Positions 15,339 through 15,893 of a stretch of DNA of 15,893 nucleotides are shown in pieces. Where the stretch lies: the NCBI GenBank assembly GCA_004297865.1, contig SCSO01000034.1, positions 1 through 15,893 on the forward strand, given 5' to 3'. This stretch comes from Legionella sp. (GTDB lineage Bacteria > Pseudomonadota > Gammaproteobacteria > Legionellales > Legionellaceae). A program made the position numbers and the translations under genes. A model generated the notes under the pieces. The model worked only from the letters and a program-made list of their open reading frames with translations, searched no databases and had not been told where the DNA came from. Every line of letters starts with the position of its first letter. Position 1 is the first letter of the stretch.

Positions 15339-15893
15339 TTTACAATTTCCAAAAACTGTTGTGCGTTTAATGAAGCTCCACCAACCAAACCCCCATCAAT
15401 ATCGGGCATGGCGAATAATGTCTTTGCATTTTTTTCATTTACACTGCCTCCATAGAGGATAGGTAAACGTTGAGCATCACTTTCATTAATCTCAGTAATG
15501 AGATTTCTAATAAAACTATGTACTTCTTGTGCTTGTTCGGGTGTTGCTGTTTGACCAGTACCTATTGCCCAAACCGGCTCATAGGCAACAATACAATCTC
15601 CAAAGCAATTTTTATTATTTTCGCTAACTGCCTTTAATTGATTGGCAATTACTTGCTCTGTTTGTCCTTTTTCACGCTCATTTAGCGTCTCACCCACACA
15701 AAGAACGGGTATCATACCATGATCTTTTACATGGTGGAATTTTTGCGCGACAAAATTTTCATCTTCGTGAAAAAGTTGCCTTCTTTCAGAATGCCCCACT
15801 AAAACATAACGACCATTGAAGGCTTTTACCATAGGCACCGAGATTTCACCCGTAAAGGCACCAAACTCTTTAGGATAGATATTTTGCGCTCCC
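15326..15893 (-). CDS. tpiA: Triosephosphate isomerase, C-terminal part (cut by window edge)
   Basis: The frame is open from the window edge to TGA at 15326, giving 188 residues of an enzyme usually about 250 long, so roughly the first 60 (including the catalytic lysine) lie outside. TpiA interconverts dihydroxyacetone phosphate and glyceraldehyde 3-phosphate in glycolysis and gluconeogenesis, in the cytosol, as a TIM barrel. Visible signatures: GAQNIYPKEFGAFTGEIS at the start, LVGHSERRQLF with the catalytic histidine, VAYEPVWAIGTG with the catalytic glutamate, and the phosphate-binding loops YGGSVNEKN and GGLVGGASL. A GTG at 15838 is internal and not the start, because homology continues upstream of it. 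The 3' end overlaps secG by 13 nt. Confidence 0.97.
   Translation of the reverse strand, partial: GAQNIYPKEFGAFTGEISVPMVKAFNGRYVLVGHSERRQLFHEDENFVAQKFHHVKDHGMIPVLCVGETLNEREKGQTEQVIANQLKAVSENNKNCFGDCIVAYEPVWAIGTGQTATPEQAQEVHSFIRNLITEINESDAQRLPILYGGSVNEKNAKTLFAMPDIDGGLVGGASLNAQQFLEIVKCIN

Noticed and set aside
15836..15838. GTG as the true start of tpiA
   Set aside because: The frame stays open upstream and encodes the conserved GAQN and GAFTGE segments, so the gene continues past the window edge.

Overview
The window is ordinary, tightly packed housekeeping DNA from a bacterial chromosome, with every gene on the minus strand. It reads (in transcription order, from high to low coordinates) 3' part of tpiA, secG, tRNA-Leu(GAG), the complete 14-gene NADH:quinone oxidoreductase (complex I) operon nuoA-B-C-D-E-F-G-H-I-J-K-L-M-N, tRNA-fMet(CAU), and the first 24 codons of rimP. 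The moderately AT-rich base composition, the tpiA-secG-tRNA-Leu ... tRNA-fMet-rimP frame typical of gamma-proteobacteria, unfused nuoC and nuoD, and the protein sequences suggest a member of the Legionellales, most likely Legionella or a close relative. That genus-level guess rests on recall of family sequences, not on a search.

Layout. 15326-15893 is the C-terminal three quarters of triosephosphate isomerase; secG (15018-15338) starts inside its last codons. tRNA-Leu lies at 14898-14982 and nuoA begins only 23 nt after its CCA end, with the ribosome binding site filling that space. nuoA to nuoN then run without interruption from 14874 to 314; most gaps are 4-18 nt, nuoC and nuoD overlap by ATGA, and only nuoB-nuoC (49 nt) and nuoD-nuoE (76 nt) have longer spacers. 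A good sigma70-type promoter (272-300) precedes the initiator tRNA (182-258), which is followed by an intrinsic terminator (150-172). A second terminator-like hairpin (88-106) sits in the rimP leader.

How the genes work together. NuoE, F and G form the NADH-oxidising arm (FMN and Fe-S clusters), NuoB, C, D and I form the connecting arm that carries electrons to quinone at the NuoD/NuoB site, and NuoA, H, J, K, L, M and N form the membrane arm that pumps protons. All Fe-S ligands and the key charged membrane residues that I could check are present, so the complex looks functional. NuoG lacks the ligands for the extra cluster N7, as in mitochondria. The flanking genes (tpiA, secG, two tRNAs, rimP) serve glycolysis, protein export and translation. 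No stretch longer than 300 bases lacks a gene. I see no mobile element, CRISPR array, phage gene or plausible undescribed system; the points worth a second look are regulatory (tRNA/terminator arrangement around rimP) and minor protein features.
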